64,000 nt of DNA from the NCBI RefSeq assembly GCF_910589235.1, contig NW_025813595.1, positions 3,844,001 to 3,908,000 of the forward strand, given 5' to 3'. The stretch is from Vespa crabro. Taxonomy: Eukaryota > Arthropoda > Insecta > Hymenoptera > Vespidae. A model generated the notes under the pieces. It made no database searches. It saw only the letters and a program-made list of their open reading frames with translations, and was not told the DNA's origin. Below are positions 31,045-44,082 of this stretch, one piece after another (the first letter of the stretch is position 1; each line of letters begins with the position of its first letter). The position numbers and the translations under genes were made by a program.

Positions 31045-31083
31045 ATAACGAAAATAACTCATTATTATAGTTATTAGCGTTAT
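31045..31083. other. Imperfect inverted repeat at the left inversion breakpoint
   Basis: The left arm ATAACGAAAATAACT (31045-31059) pairs with the right arm AGTTATTAGCGTTAT (31069-31083) at 13 of 15 positions, around a 9-base loop CATTATTAT. The strand-composition switch occurs at this loop. Part of the symmetry follows automatically from joining opposite-sense arrays. Confidence 0.8.
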
Positions 31084-31633
31084 TATTGTAATTGTTATTA
31101 TTATTATTATTATTGTCCTTATTATCGTCATTATCGTTATTTCCATTATTATCGTTACATTTGTTATTCTTATGATCGTTATTGTCGTTTTTATCGTTAT
31201 AAACTTTATTATTATTACACATATTATCGATATTATCTTTATTCTTATTACTATTAATAATGTTATTATCGTTATTATCGCTATTATCGATATTATTTTT
31301 ATTATTATTCTCGATGTTATCGTTATTATTCTTATAATCGTTGTTAATATTATTATTATCATCGTCATTATCGTTAACTTCGTTATTATTAATATTACTA
31401 TAATTATTAATATCATTAATATTGATATTATTATTATCGATATTATCGTTATTATCGTTATTATTATTATTATTATTTTTATTATTACTGTCCCCATTAC
31501 CGTCATAAGCTCTATTATAGTAATTATCGTTATTATTGTTATTATTATTATCGTCATTATCATTATTTTCGATAATATAGTTATTATTTTTATTATGATT
31601 ATTTTAATTGTCGTTATTATCGTTATTATCGTT

Positions 31634-31708
31634 ATTACTATTACTACTATTGTCGCCTGTATCGTTAATACCATATCGTTATTATATTTATTATAGTTAT
31701 TAATGTCG
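31634..31708 (-). repeat. 75-bp landmark, inverted copy at 31.7 kb
   Basis: On the minus strand this reads CGACATTAATAACTATAATA, ACGATATGGTATTAACG and AGGCGACAATAGTAGTAATA, very close to the 5505 copy. It is one proof that the T-rich segment is inverted array DNA. Confidence 0.82.
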
Positions 31709-32563
31709 TTATTAGTAATGTTATTATCGTTATTATCGTTATTATCGTTTTTATCGTTATTACCGTTATTGTTATTTTAATCGATATTATCGTTATTATC
31801 TTATTTATTATTATCGTTATTATCGTCATTATTTTTATTATCTTTATTATAATTATTATCGATATTATTATTGATATTATTGTTGTCTTTATTATCGCTA
31901 TTATAGATATCTTTATTATCGTTGTTATCGTTAATATTGTTATAACTATTTCCGTTAATATCGTTATTATTGTCGTTTTTATTACCCTTATTATCGTTAT
32001 ATTGTTATCGTTATATCGTTATAGTATTACTACTATAATTATTATTCTTATTATTAACATTATAAACTTTATGATCGTTATTATTATCATCGTCACTATC
32101 GTTATTATTATTATCGATAATATCATCATTATCGTTATTATTGTTACTATTCATATTTTATTATTATTCTTTATCGTTATTATCGTTATTATTTTTATCA
32201 TTATTATCGTTAATATCGTCGTTATCTTTATTATTATTATAATTATTATTGTAAATATCGTTATTATCGTTAATAATATTACTACTATTATCGTTATTAT
32301 CGTTATTATTATAATCGTTACTATCGTCACTGTCGTTCATAAAGTTATTAGCGTTATTATCGTTATTATCGAAAATATCGTTATTATCTTTATTATTATT
32401 ATTATTATCATCGTTTTTATCGATGTTATCGTTATTATTATTATTACCATTGAAGTTATTAACAATAATATTGTTATCGTCATATTCGATATTATCGTTA
32501 TTATTGTTATTATTCTTAACATTACCACTATTATTATCGTTATTATACAAATTATTGGTTTTA

Positions 32564-32566
<3 letters not shown>

Positions 32567-32625
<59 letters not shown>
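32567..32625 (-). repeat. Uninterrupted (TTA)n microsatellite, 59 bp
   Basis: Pure TTA repeats lie between TTTTATTTT and CTTATCG inside the inverted segment. By eye it is the longest perfect trinucleotide run in the window. Confidence 0.95.
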
Positions 32626-32626
<1 letters not shown>

Positions 32627-33240
32627 TTATCGTTATTATCGGTATAATCGTTATTATTATTATTACTATTTTCATTATAATCGTAAATATATTTATCGTT
32701 ATTATCTTTTATATCATTATTATTGTTATTATTGATATTACTACTCCTACTATTATCGCTATTATTGTCGTCGACTTTATTATTATTTTCATTATTATTA
32801 TCAATATTATTGTCGTTTTTATTTTTATTATCGATATAATCATTATTATCGATATTTTTATTATTATTTTTATCATAATTATCGTTGTTGACGTTATTTG
32901 TGTTATAATTATTATAATTAATATCGCTATTATTGTTATTATGGTTATTATCGTTATTAATGTTATTATTATTATTATTATTATTATTGTTATTGTTATT
33001 ATTATTATTATGGTTATAATCGATTTTATTGATATTATTGTTAATGTTGCTATTATTATTATCGATGTTATCGTATTTATCCTTATTATCGTTATTATGA
33101 TTATTATTATCGTTGTCATTTACGTTATATTTATTATCGATATTATCATTAATATCGTTATTACCATTAATATCATTATTACTTTTGTCGTCATTATCGT
33201 TATTATTATTATCGATATTATCGTTATTATTATTATATTA

Positions 33241-33390
33241 AATGTCGTTATTATCGTTATTATCTATATTTTTGTTATTATTATTACCGATGTTATCGTT
33301 ATTATTATTATATTAAATGTCGTTATTATCGTTATTATCGTTATTATCTATATTTTTGTTATTATTATTACCGATGTTATCGTTATTATC
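33241..33390 (-). repeat. Tandem duplication of about 75 bp with a 9-bp size change
   Basis: AATGTCGTTATTATCG begins at 33241 and again at 33316. The following TCTATATTTTTGTTATTATT is at 33263 and 33347. The second unit is thus 9 bp longer (84 versus 75 bp), by exactly one extra TTATCGTTA unit. A single related copy is at 62895-62985 in opposite orientation. Confidence 0.85.
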
Positions 33391-33974
33391 CTTATCAACG
33401 TTATTATTATTATTATAGTCGTTATTATAGTTATTATTTTTACTTTCGTAATTAACCTTATTATCGATTTTATTATTAATCTTATTATTATCGTTATTAT
33501 CGTAATAATCGTATTATTGTTAGTATTGTTAATGTTAAATCCGTATTAGTGTATTATTTAATATTATTATTATAGTTATTTTCATTAATATCATTATTAT
33601 CGAATTTATAGTTATTACTATTCACGTTATTATCGCCTTTGTTAATATTATTATTATCGATATTATCGTTATTATCGTTATAATTATTATTATTATTACC
33701 ATTATTATAGTTTTCATAGTTATTATTGTATTTATTATTATCGATTATATCGTTATTATCATTATTATTATTAATATTATTCTTGTCATAACCGTTATTA
33801 TTGTTATTATTGGGGTGATTATTTTTGTTACAATAATTAGAATTATTAATATTATTACCTTTATTATCGTTATTATTATTATTACTATAATTGTTATTAT
33901 AGTTAATATTGTTATTATTATTGTCGATATTATCGTTATTTTCCTTATTAGCGTTATAATTGTTATATTTGTTA

Positions 33975-34045
33975 TTATTACTACTATTATCGTTTCAATC
34001 GTTAATACCATATCTAAATTACCATTATTATAGTTATTAATGTCT
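33975..34045 (-). repeat. 75-bp landmark, inverted copy at 34.0 kb
   Basis: On the minus strand: ACATTAATAACTATAATAAT, then GATATGGTATTAACGATTG and AACGATAATAGTAGTAATAA. Diverged at the left end (TAGACATT in place of the CGACATT start). Confidence 0.75.
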
Positions 34046-34366
34046 ATAATATTATTATTTTTATCGTTATTATCTTTTATATTGCTATTATTAATATCGA
34101 AATTAACGTTATTTCCGTTATTATTGATATCGTTAATATAGTTATTATCGTTATTATTGTTGTTATCGTTATTATCGTTATTATTATTGTTATTATTAAG
34201 GTCGCATTATCGTCACTGTTATTAGGTTTATTATCGTTATTATCGATGTTATTGTTCTTATTATTATTATTCTTATAACCTTCATCATTAATTTCGAAAA
34301 TATCATTATTATCTTTATATAATTAGTTTTATTGCCGTTATTATCATTATTATCGTTATTATCGTT

Positions 34367-34441
34367 ATTACTATTACTACTATTGTCGTCTTTATCGTTA
34401 TTACCATATCGTTAATAAATTTATTATAGTTATTAACGTCG
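34367..34441 (-). repeat. 75-bp landmark, inverted copy at 34.4 kb
   Basis: On the minus strand: CGACGTTAATAACTATAATA, AACGATATGGTAATAACG and ACGACAATAGTAGTAATAG. It lies 392 bp from the preceding copy. Confidence 0.78.
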
Positions 34442-34897
34442 TTATTATTATTATTATTATCGATATTATCGTCATTATCATAATTATTATTATCTTCATT
34501 GCCGTCGTCATGTTTATTATCGTTATATAGTTATTATTAATTTTATTATTGTTATTATTATTGTCTTTATTATCGTTATTATGGATATCGTAATTATCGA
34601 TTTTATCGTTATTATTGTCATAATGTTATTATATCTATTATTATTATCGTTATTATCGATATTGTTATTGTTGTTATTTCCATTATAATCGTTTTTATCG
34701 TTATTATTAATAATATTATTATCATTATTATCGTTATTAGCGTTATTATTATAACCGTTAATATCGTTATTTTCGTTATTATCATTATAATCCTTATTAT
34801 TATTAAGGTTATTATTTTTATTGTCGATATTACTGTTATTACTATAATTATTATTATTATCTATATTATCTTTAATATTGTTATTATTATTATGGAT

Positions 34898-34927
34898 ATT
34901 ATCGTTATTAACGATAATAACGATAAT
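34898..34927. other. Perfect inverted repeat at the right inversion breakpoint
   Basis: ATTATCGTTATT (34898-34909) and AATAACGATAAT (34916-34927) are perfect reverse complements around AACGAT. This is the head-to-head joint where the T-rich array meets the A-rich array. Confidence 0.85.
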
Positions 34928-35680
34928 TTCGATTATAATAATAACAATAAAATCGATAGTAAGGATATTAATTATAACAATAATTACATTAATTACAATA
35001 ATAACGACAAAAGTAATAATATTAATAACCATAATATCGATAATAACGAAATATAACGATTATAATAATAACAGTAATAACGATAATAAATATTTTTACG
35101 ATAATATTAATAACGATAATAACGATAATAAAGATAATAATAATAATAATTTCAAAGGTTATAACGATATTAACTAAAATACCGGTAATCATGATAATAA
35201 AGATACTAATAATAACGATAATGACGATAATAGTAGTAATATTAATTAGGACAAAAACGATATTTACGATAATAATTATAATAAAAATAAAGATTACAAC
35301 GATAGTAACAATAATAACGATAAAAATTATAACAATATTAATAATAATATCGAAAATTAAATTAATAATAATACCAATAATAACGATAACATCGATAATA
35401 ACTATAGTAATAATACTAATAATAAATAAAACAACGATAACAACATTTATAATAATAACAATAATATCGAAAGTAATTAAAATAAGGGTGACAACTATAA
35501 TATTAATAACAATACTAACGATAATAACGATAATAACTATAGTAATAATACTAATAATAACGATAATAACGATATTACTGGCAATAGCGATAATAACAGT
35601 AATATTAAGAGTCATATTGAAGATAATAACGATAATAACATTAATATCGATAATAGCAGTAATAATAATACTAATAACAA
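34925..35680 (+). repeat. Block family F, copy 2 (diverged)
   Basis: It starts directly at the right inversion breakpoint. Anchors are AATCGATAGTAAGGATATTA at 34951, CAAAGGTTATAACG at about 35153, ATTAACTAAAATACCGG at about 35170, GGGTGACAACTATAATATT at about 35486, and AAGAGTCATATTGAAG at about 35607. The same strings, slightly changed, occur about 1.2-1.5 kb further right in copy 3, so copies 2 and 3 form an imperfect tandem pair. Confidence 0.78.
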
Positions 35681-36169
35681 TAATGACGATCATAAACTTA
35701 TAAATAATAATAATAATAACAAGAGTAACGATAATAAATATAATAACAATATTAATAATAGCGAAAATAACGAAAATAGCATTAATATTAATTACTATAA
35801 TGACAATAATAACAATAATATTAATAACAATAATAAAAATAATAACGATAATAACCTTACTATCGATAATAATAATATCAATATTAACGATAACACCGAA
35901 AATAATAATAATAAGAATAATAATAATAAAAATAAAAATGAGGATAATATCGATGACAACGAAAATAATATTAGTCATAATAATATGGATAATAACAATA
36001 AAAACGAAAATAACGTTGTTCATGATAATGTCGATAATAGTAATAAAAATTATAACATTAATAAAGATAATAGCGTTAATAACAATAACATTAATAACGA
36101 TAATAAAGATATTAACGATAATATTAACAGTAATAATAATAAAGATAATAACGATATTTACGATAATAA

Positions 36170-37190
36170 CGATAATTACGATAATAATAATAACCATAAA
36201 ATCGATAGTAAGGATATTAATTATAACAATAATTACATTAATTACGATAATAACGACAATAGTAATAACAATAATAACCATAATAACGATAATAACGTTA
36301 ATAACGATAATAACGACAATAATAATAATAATATCAAAGGTCATAACGATATTAACTAAAATAACGATAATCATGATAATAACGATACTAATAATAATAA
36401 TAATAATAATATTAATAACGATAATAACGATTATAATGATAATAACTATAATAACGTTATTATCAATAAGAGTAATAGTAATGATAGAGATATAGTAACA
36501 ATAATGTTAATAACGTTGTTAACGATAATAACGATAACAATATTATCAACAATAACGATATTAACTATATTAAATATAATAATATTATACGATAACAAAG
36601 ATTACAACAACAATAATAATAGAAAACTAAGGGAAATTTGGATAATAACGATAACAGCGTCAGTAAAAATAATAATATTTTCGATAATAACTATAATGAA
36701 AACAATAATATTAACGATAATATCGATAATAACGTTAATAATACTAGTAGTAATAATTATGATAACGGTTATAACTATATTTATGAAAACAATAGTAACG
36801 ATAGTATCGTTAATGTCAATTATTATAGTAATAATAATATCAATAAAAACGATAATAACAATAATAATAATAATAATATTGACGATATTAACGGTAATAA
36901 CGATAATAATAAGAACAACATTAATAACGATTTTGAAGAAAATAGTAATATCAATAGTACCGAAAACAACAATAACAACATTAATAATAATAATAATAAT
37001 ATCGGAAGTAATTAAAATAACGGTGACAACTATCATATTAAGAACAATAATAACGATAATAACGATAATAACTATAGGAATAATACTAATAATAACGATA
37101 ATAACGATATTAATGGCAATATGGATAATAACAGTAATATTAATAGTCATATTAAAGATAATAACGATAATAACGTTACTAGCGATAATA
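36170..37190 (+). repeat. Block family F, copy 3
   Basis: Anchors are AATCGATAGTAAGGATATTA at 36199, CAAAGGTCATAACG at 36335, TATACGATAACAAAG near 36587, TATTTATGAAAACAATAG at about 36777, and the stretch identical to copy 1 at 36911-37180. The GGTGACAACTAT landmark within the family (37022) also recurs alone near 46320 and 59175. Confidence 0.85.
36911..37180 (+). repeat. 270-bp identical duplication, right copy
   Basis: This is the partner of 25831-26100. The two copies lie on opposite sides of the 31.06-34.91 kb inverted segment and in the same orientation, so the exchange did not simply follow the inversion. Confidence 0.9.
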
Positions 37191-38737
37191 GCGTTACTAA
37201 TATTAACAAAATTAAGGAAAATATCGTTTATAATTATAACACTATTCACGATAATATCGATAATAATAATAACAACATAAACAATAATAACGATAATAAT
37301 GATAATAATGATAATAACAATAATAACGATAATAATGTTAATAACGATAATAACCATGTTAATAATAGTAATAATAAAGGTAATAACGATAGAAAAATTT
37401 TCTAACGATAATAATAATAACAACAATAACGATAATAGTGACTATGAGGATAAGAAAGATAATAATAATATTAAAAATAAAAATAATAACGATAATAACG
37501 ATGATAATCATAATAATAAAAGTAATAATAACAATATTAATAATAGTAACTATTATAACGATTATAACGATAATAGTAGGAGTAATAATAACAGTAATAA
37601 AAATAATAACGATAATAACAATTATAAAAAGTTAACGATTATAATATTAACGATAATAACGATAATAACCATAATAATAATAATAATAATGAAGATAACA
37701 ACGATATTAACGATAATAATGACAATAATAATAACAATAATAATTATAATAACGATAACAATGATAATACCGATAATAACAATAATAACAATAATAATAA
37801 TAGTAATAATTAAGATAATAACGATATTAACGATAACAAGGATAATAACAATAACAATAATAGCGACATTAGCAATTATAATACTTTAACGATATTAATA
37901 TTTATCAAAATAAAAATAATATTAATAATAACGATAATAACGATAATAATAGAAGCAATAAAAACAATAATAATACTAATAACGATAATTGCGATAATAA
38001 TAGTAATAATAAGAACAATCATAACAATAATATTGTTAATAAGTTTGTTACCGATGATAATGATAATTACAATATTCATAATAACTATAATAAAGATATT
38101 ATCGATAATAATAATAACGATAATAACGATCAGAATAATATCGATGAAAACGATAAAATCAAAATAATAATAATTTTAACGTTAATAACAATAATAATAA
38201 TAATAGCAATAATAACCGTAACAAGGAAAATAACGAGGATAATAATAACAATAATAACAATAATAGTAATAATAATAATATCGATAGTAACAATAATAAC
38301 TATAATGACGATTATAACGATGATGATAATAACGATAATGACGATGGATATAATAACGACAATATCTTTAATAACGATAATAATAATAATAATAATAGTG
38401 ATAATAAAAATATTAACGTTAATAACGATAACAATAAAAACAATTAAAACGGTAATAACAATAATTATGATAATAGCAATAATAATTATAATAGTGATAG
38501 CATTAATAACGTTATTTACGATAATAATAATAATAACAAAGATAATAACATGATTAACTATAATAACGATAATAACGATAATAACGATATAGACGATAAT
38601 ATCTATAAATATAATAACAATATTAACGATAATAAAAATAATAATACTAACAAAATAAAGATAATAACGAAATTATCGATAATAACGATAATAAGAATAG
38701 AAATAATAATAACGATAATAAACGTTATAACAACAAA

Positions 38738-38793
<56 letters not shown>
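38738..38793 (+). repeat. Uninterrupted (AAT)n microsatellite, 56 bp
   Basis: Pure AAT repeats between ACAAA and CGATAAT. This perfect run in a decayed neighbourhood suggests a young slippage expansion. Confidence 0.95.
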
Positions 38794-38794
<1 letters not shown>

Positions 38795-41700
38795 GATAAT
38801 AACTATAATAACAATTATAATGACAGTCACGTTAAAAACAATTATAATAATAACGATAATAATAATAATATAAATATAGATAACAACGATATTAACGTTA
38901 ATAACGATAATACTAACAACAGTAATAAAGTTACAAACGATTATAACGATAGGAACGATAATAATATTTATAATAATAATAATAATAACGATAATAACGA
39001 TAATAATGGAAGTAATAATAACAATATTAAGAATAATATATATAATAACGATAATAACGATTATAATATAATTAGTAATAACAGTAATAAGAATATTAAT
39101 GATAAAAACGATTTTAACAAGAATCATAATAAAGATAATAAAGATAATAACGGTAGTAACGATAATAATAATAGTATTAATAACAATAATAAAAACTATT
39201 TTGCTAATAACGATAATAACGATAATATCGATAATAATAATAACAAAATTAACAATAATATCGATAATAATAATAATAATAATAACAATAATTACGATAA
39301 TAACGAAAATAACGATAATAATAAGAAAACTATTGTAACAATAATAACGATTATAACGATAATAATATAAACCATAATGAAGGTATAGTAATAATATTAA
39401 CGATTATAACGAAAAATACGATAATAACGGTATTGATAATAACGATAATAACGTTAATAACGTTAATAATAATGATACTAATAACAATAATAATAACATT
39501 AACGATAATAACGATAATAACGATAATATTAATAACGATAATAGCTACAATAACGATAAAAATAATAATTATTATTATGATAAAGTCGATAAAAACGATA
39601 ATAACGATAATAATAATAATTATTATTACGATAGACAACATAAAAACGATAATAATTATAGAAATTAGAATAATTATTAAGATAAACACGATAATAATGA
39701 TATTAGTAATATTAATAATAAAGATAATTACGATAATAACGATAATAATAATATCAATAATAACGATAATAACGATATTCATGATAATAATAATTGCAAT
39801 TATAACGATAAAATCTACAATAATGATAATAAGGAAAATAATTATAATAATAATAATAATAAAAACGATAAAAATGATCATAATACTTACAATAATAATG
39901 ATAATAACAATAATATCATTATAAACGATGATAACGATAATAATAATAACGGTAATGACAATAATAATTATAATAGTAATAACGATAATAATTATAATAA
40001 CGTTAACAATAATAACAATATGGCCGGCAATATTAATAATAATAATAATAAAGATATTAAGAAAAATAATAATTGCAATAACATTAGTAACCATTATAAC
40101 GAAAATAACGATAATGACGATGACAATAAAAACGATTATGACGATAATAACGAAAATAATAAAAACGATAGTATCGTTAATTGTAATAACCATAATACCG
40201 TATAAACGATAATAAATTTAATAATAATGAAAATAATAACGATAATAACGATAATATCGGTATAATTATAACAATAATATCGATAATTTCGTTATGAGAA
40301 ATAATAATAATAACAATAATAACGATAATACTAATAACCATAATGAAGATAATAATAATTATAATAATGACAATAATATCGATACTAAAGATAAGAACAA
40401 AATTAACGATAATAACAAGATTTATAAAAATAATAATATCTATAATAATGATAAGAACGGTTAGAACTATAATATTAATAACAATAATAACAATAATAAC
40501 GTAAATAACTACAAAAAAATGATTTAAATAAGATATTAAAATAATAAATAGAATAAACGTAATAACGATAATTACTACAATAATAATAAAAATAAAAACG
40601 AAAATAACGCTAATAACAATAATAATAATGATGATAATAATAAAAATAATAATAATAATAGTAATAATAATAATATTGATATTAACAATAAATACGAAAA
40701 TTAAAATATTAATAACAACAATAATAACAATAATAACGATAATAATTATAATAATAAATACGATAAAGTCGGTAACATCGATAATAATATTAACAGTATT
40801 AATTATAATATCGATAATAATATTATCAATATTAATGATAGTATCGATAATAAAAATAACATTATTAACAATAATATCTATAAGCACAATAATAATAATA
40901 ATAATAGTAATAATGATAATAAAGATAATAATAGTAGCAATACTAACATTAATAACAATAATAGCGGTAATAAGGTAATTAACGGTAATAACGATAATTT
41001 AATTAACCATATTAACAATAATAACGATATTATCGATGATAACAATAACCATAATAACGATAATATGGATAATAATAATAATATTAACATTAACATCGAT
41101 AATAATAATAATTATAATAACATTAACAACGATAATATCGATAATATCTATAATAATAATAAAGAAAATAACGATAATAACGATAATTTCCATAATAATA
41201 ATAATATTAACGATTATATCGATAAAAAAAAGAACAATAATAATAATATTAAAAATAATAACCATATAACGATGATGAAAACATTATTATTAATAACAAT
41301 AATAACGATAATAACAATAATAATGATAATAACGATTATAATAACAACGATAATACCGATAATAGTAGTAATAATAAAAACGAAAATGACTATATTTAGG
41401 ATAATAATAATCACAATAATAGAGAAAAGAACGATATTATCTATAATAACAATATTAATAATAAAGATAATAACTAAAGAAACGATATAACGATAATAAT
41501 AACAATAATATTATCATTAATATTAATCATAATAATAATAATAATAGCAATAATAACGATAATAAAGATAATAACTATAATAATGATAACGATAATAACG
41601 AAATAATAATAATAAAATTAAAAACGATAATTACGTTAATAACGAAAATAATAACAGCATTAATATCGATAATAACGATAAAAATAATAATAATAATTAC

Positions 41701-42954
41701 TATATTAAGGATTATAACGATAAAAACGATAATATTAATAAAGATGACAACAATAAAAACAATAATATTAATATTAATAATAACGAAAATAAGGATAATA
41801 ACAATGTCAACGATAATAATAATAACAACAAAAAGGATAATAAAAATAATAAAGATAAAGTAAATAAGGCTAATAACGATGACAATGATGATAATAATAA
41901 CATTAATAAAGTAATAACGATAATAACGATTATACGGATTATAACAATAACGATAATAGAAATAATAATGAGAACGGTAATGAAAATAAAACGATAAAAA
42001 TGATAATAACTATAATAACAATAATAACAATAATAACTGTAATAATAATAACAATATTAACGTTAATGATGATAATAATGATAATAACTATAAAAACAAA
42101 TATAATAACGATAATAATAATAACAATAATTACGATAAATACAATATTAACGATAATAATAATAATAACATTAACGAAAATAGAGATAATTACTATTTCA
42201 AAGATAATAATATTAACAAAAATAACGATAAAAACGATATAAACGATAACAACAATAATGATAATGTTAATAGCTATACTAATAGTAATAACAATAACAA
42301 TAATAACGATTATAACCATAATTATAAAAAGAATAATAACGATAATAATGATAATAACATTAATATTAATAGCAATAATAACAATTTTAATGTTAATAAC
42401 GATAGTAATAATAACAATAATAACGACAATAACATTAAAAACGATAATAATAATAATGACGTTAATAATAATAATCATATTAGAGATATTAACGATAATA
42501 AAAACAATAATAATTATAACAATAATAATAAATATAATAGTATCCATAATAACGATAATATCCATAATAACGATAGTAATAATAAAGATAATGACGATAA
42601 TAATAATAATAATAACGATAATAACGATAATTACAAGAATGACGATAATAATAATAATGATGATAACGATAATAACGTAAATAACGATAAAAATAATAGT
42701 AATAAAAACAATAATAACGATAAAAATATTAACGATAATATTAACATTATTAACAATAATTACAACGATAATTACTATAATAACGATAATATAATTAATA
42801 ATAATAAAAATAATAACAATATTAACGATAATATCGATAATAACGTTAATAAAAATAATAAAAGTAATAGCAATAATAACGATAATAACGATAATAACGA
42901 TATTAGCGATAATAATAATAACGATTATAACGTTAATAAAGATAATAATTATAA

Positions 42955-43318
42955 GAATAATCTATATAACATTGATACTAACGTTAGTAACGATAATACT
43001 AATAACAATAATAACGATAATAACGTTTTTAATGGTAAGAACGATAATAATATTAATAATAATCACAATAATAACGATTATTACGATATAAGGATAATAA
43101 TAAAAGTAATAATAACAATATTAAAAATAATAAGTATAATAACGATAATAACTACAATAATAGTAGTAATAATGAAAGTAATAACAATAATAGCCATAAA
43201 AACGATTTTAACGATAATAATTATAACGATAATAACGATAATATCTATAATATTAATAACATTATTTAGGATAATATCGATATTAATAATTGTAATAATA
43301 ACAATAATAACGATCATA
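42955..43318 (+). repeat. Block family G, copy 2
   Basis: It carries AACATTGATACTAACGTTAG at about 42969, AATAGCCATAAAAACGAT at about 43189, and ATATCGATATTAATAATTG at about 43274, collinear with 27345-27680. It leads straight into family A copy 2. Confidence 0.75.
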
Positions 43319-43464
43319 ACGATAAAAATTATAACCATAAAATCGATAACAACGATAATAACGATAATATTAATAATAATAATATCAATTATAAGGATAT
43401 TAAAGATAAGAACGATTATAATAATAACAATAATAACAATAATAACTATAATAACGATATTAAT

Positions 43465-43540
43465 AATAATATATATATTGCTATATATAGTAAAATATGA
43501 TAAATATATAGATAGTGTTTATTAGGACGATATTAAATAA
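43465..43540. repeat. AT-rich non-3-bp island, copy 2
   Basis: The core reads TATATATATTGCTATATATA, with C where the other two copies have A. AAATATATAGATAGTGTTTA is intact, followed by TTAGGACGATATTAAATAA. It sits at the same place within family A as the other copies. Confidence 0.8.
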
Positions 43541-43579
43541 AAACGATAATAAAGAAAATAACGATAATAACGATAATAA

Positions 43580-43661
43580 CGACAATAATATTAATAATAA
43601 AACGATAATAACGATAATAACGACAATAATATTAATAATAAAACGATAATAAAGACAATTT
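43580..43661 (+). repeat. Tandem duplication, 41-bp unit
   Basis: CGACAATAATATTAATAATA starts at 43580 and again at 43621. The unit is not a multiple of 3 because of an AAAAC run, so the 3-bp phase shifts across it. The matching place in copy 3 of family A (about 52766) has one unit. Confidence 0.85.
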
Positions 43662-44082
43662 CGATTATAATAATAACGATAATAACACAATAGTAATAAT
43701 TAAAGTGATAATAACGTTAATATTGATAATAACGATAATAATAATTCGATAATAACGTCAATACCAATAATAATAAAAACGATAACAAAGATAATAACGA
43801 TAATAATATTAACAATAATATCGATTACTACTATCATTCTTATAATTATAATAATAGTAATATCGATAATAAGAATAATTACGAAAAAAAGGGTAATAAC
43901 GGTAATAACGATAATAACGGTAATAATTATAACAATAATGACGATAATAACGATAATTACGATAATAATTATAATAACGATAATTATAACAATAATAACT
44001 ATGGGAAAGATTATGAAGATAATAATAATAACAATTATTACGACAATAATGATAAGAATAATAACGATAATAAAGATATTAG

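Larger units (their letters stand above)
1..31059 (+). repeat. Degenerate 9-bp satellite array, A-rich strand on +
   Basis: The sequence is a continuous mutated tandem array of AATAACGAT on an (AAT)n background. The + strand is strongly A over T, and C and G sit mostly in the ACGAT core or its derivatives (ATGAT, ACAAT, AAGAT, AGGAT, ATCGAT). The 3-bp rhythm is kept for hundreds of bases and then shifts phase at small indels: long N/D-reading stretches are in different frames around 1.4, 20.9 and 27.3 kb. No stretch escapes the repeat for more than about 40-70 bp. The longest irregular pieces are the landmark strings listed separately. No gene, RNA or mobile element is visible. Whether the array is centromeric, subtelomeric or interstitial cannot be told from the sequence. 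Confidence 0.95.
31060..34910 (-). repeat. Inverted segment of the same satellite (TTATTATCG sense on +)
   Basis: At about 31060 the + strand changes abruptly from A-rich AATAACGAT to T-rich ATCGTTATT and stays so for 3.85 kb, returning at about 34911. Read in reverse complement, the segment carries the same landmarks as the direct array: three copies of the 75-bp landmark (31634-31708, 33975-34045, 34367-34441), a TTTGTATAATAACG string near 32530-32550 that matches 9731-9745, and a string at 33290-33370 that matches 62895-62985. This supports inversion of array DNA rather than independent growth of a new array. Confidence 0.95.

Noticed and set aside
32002..33549. 515-codon open frame on + in the inverted segment
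   Set aside because: It is the same I/V frame of the 9-mer, seen on + because the segment is inverted. It is not a gene.
31060..34910. Inverted segment as a transposon or insertion element
   Set aside because: There is no transposase, and I did not see terminal inverted repeats beyond the array joints or a target-site duplication. The content matches the surrounding satellite.
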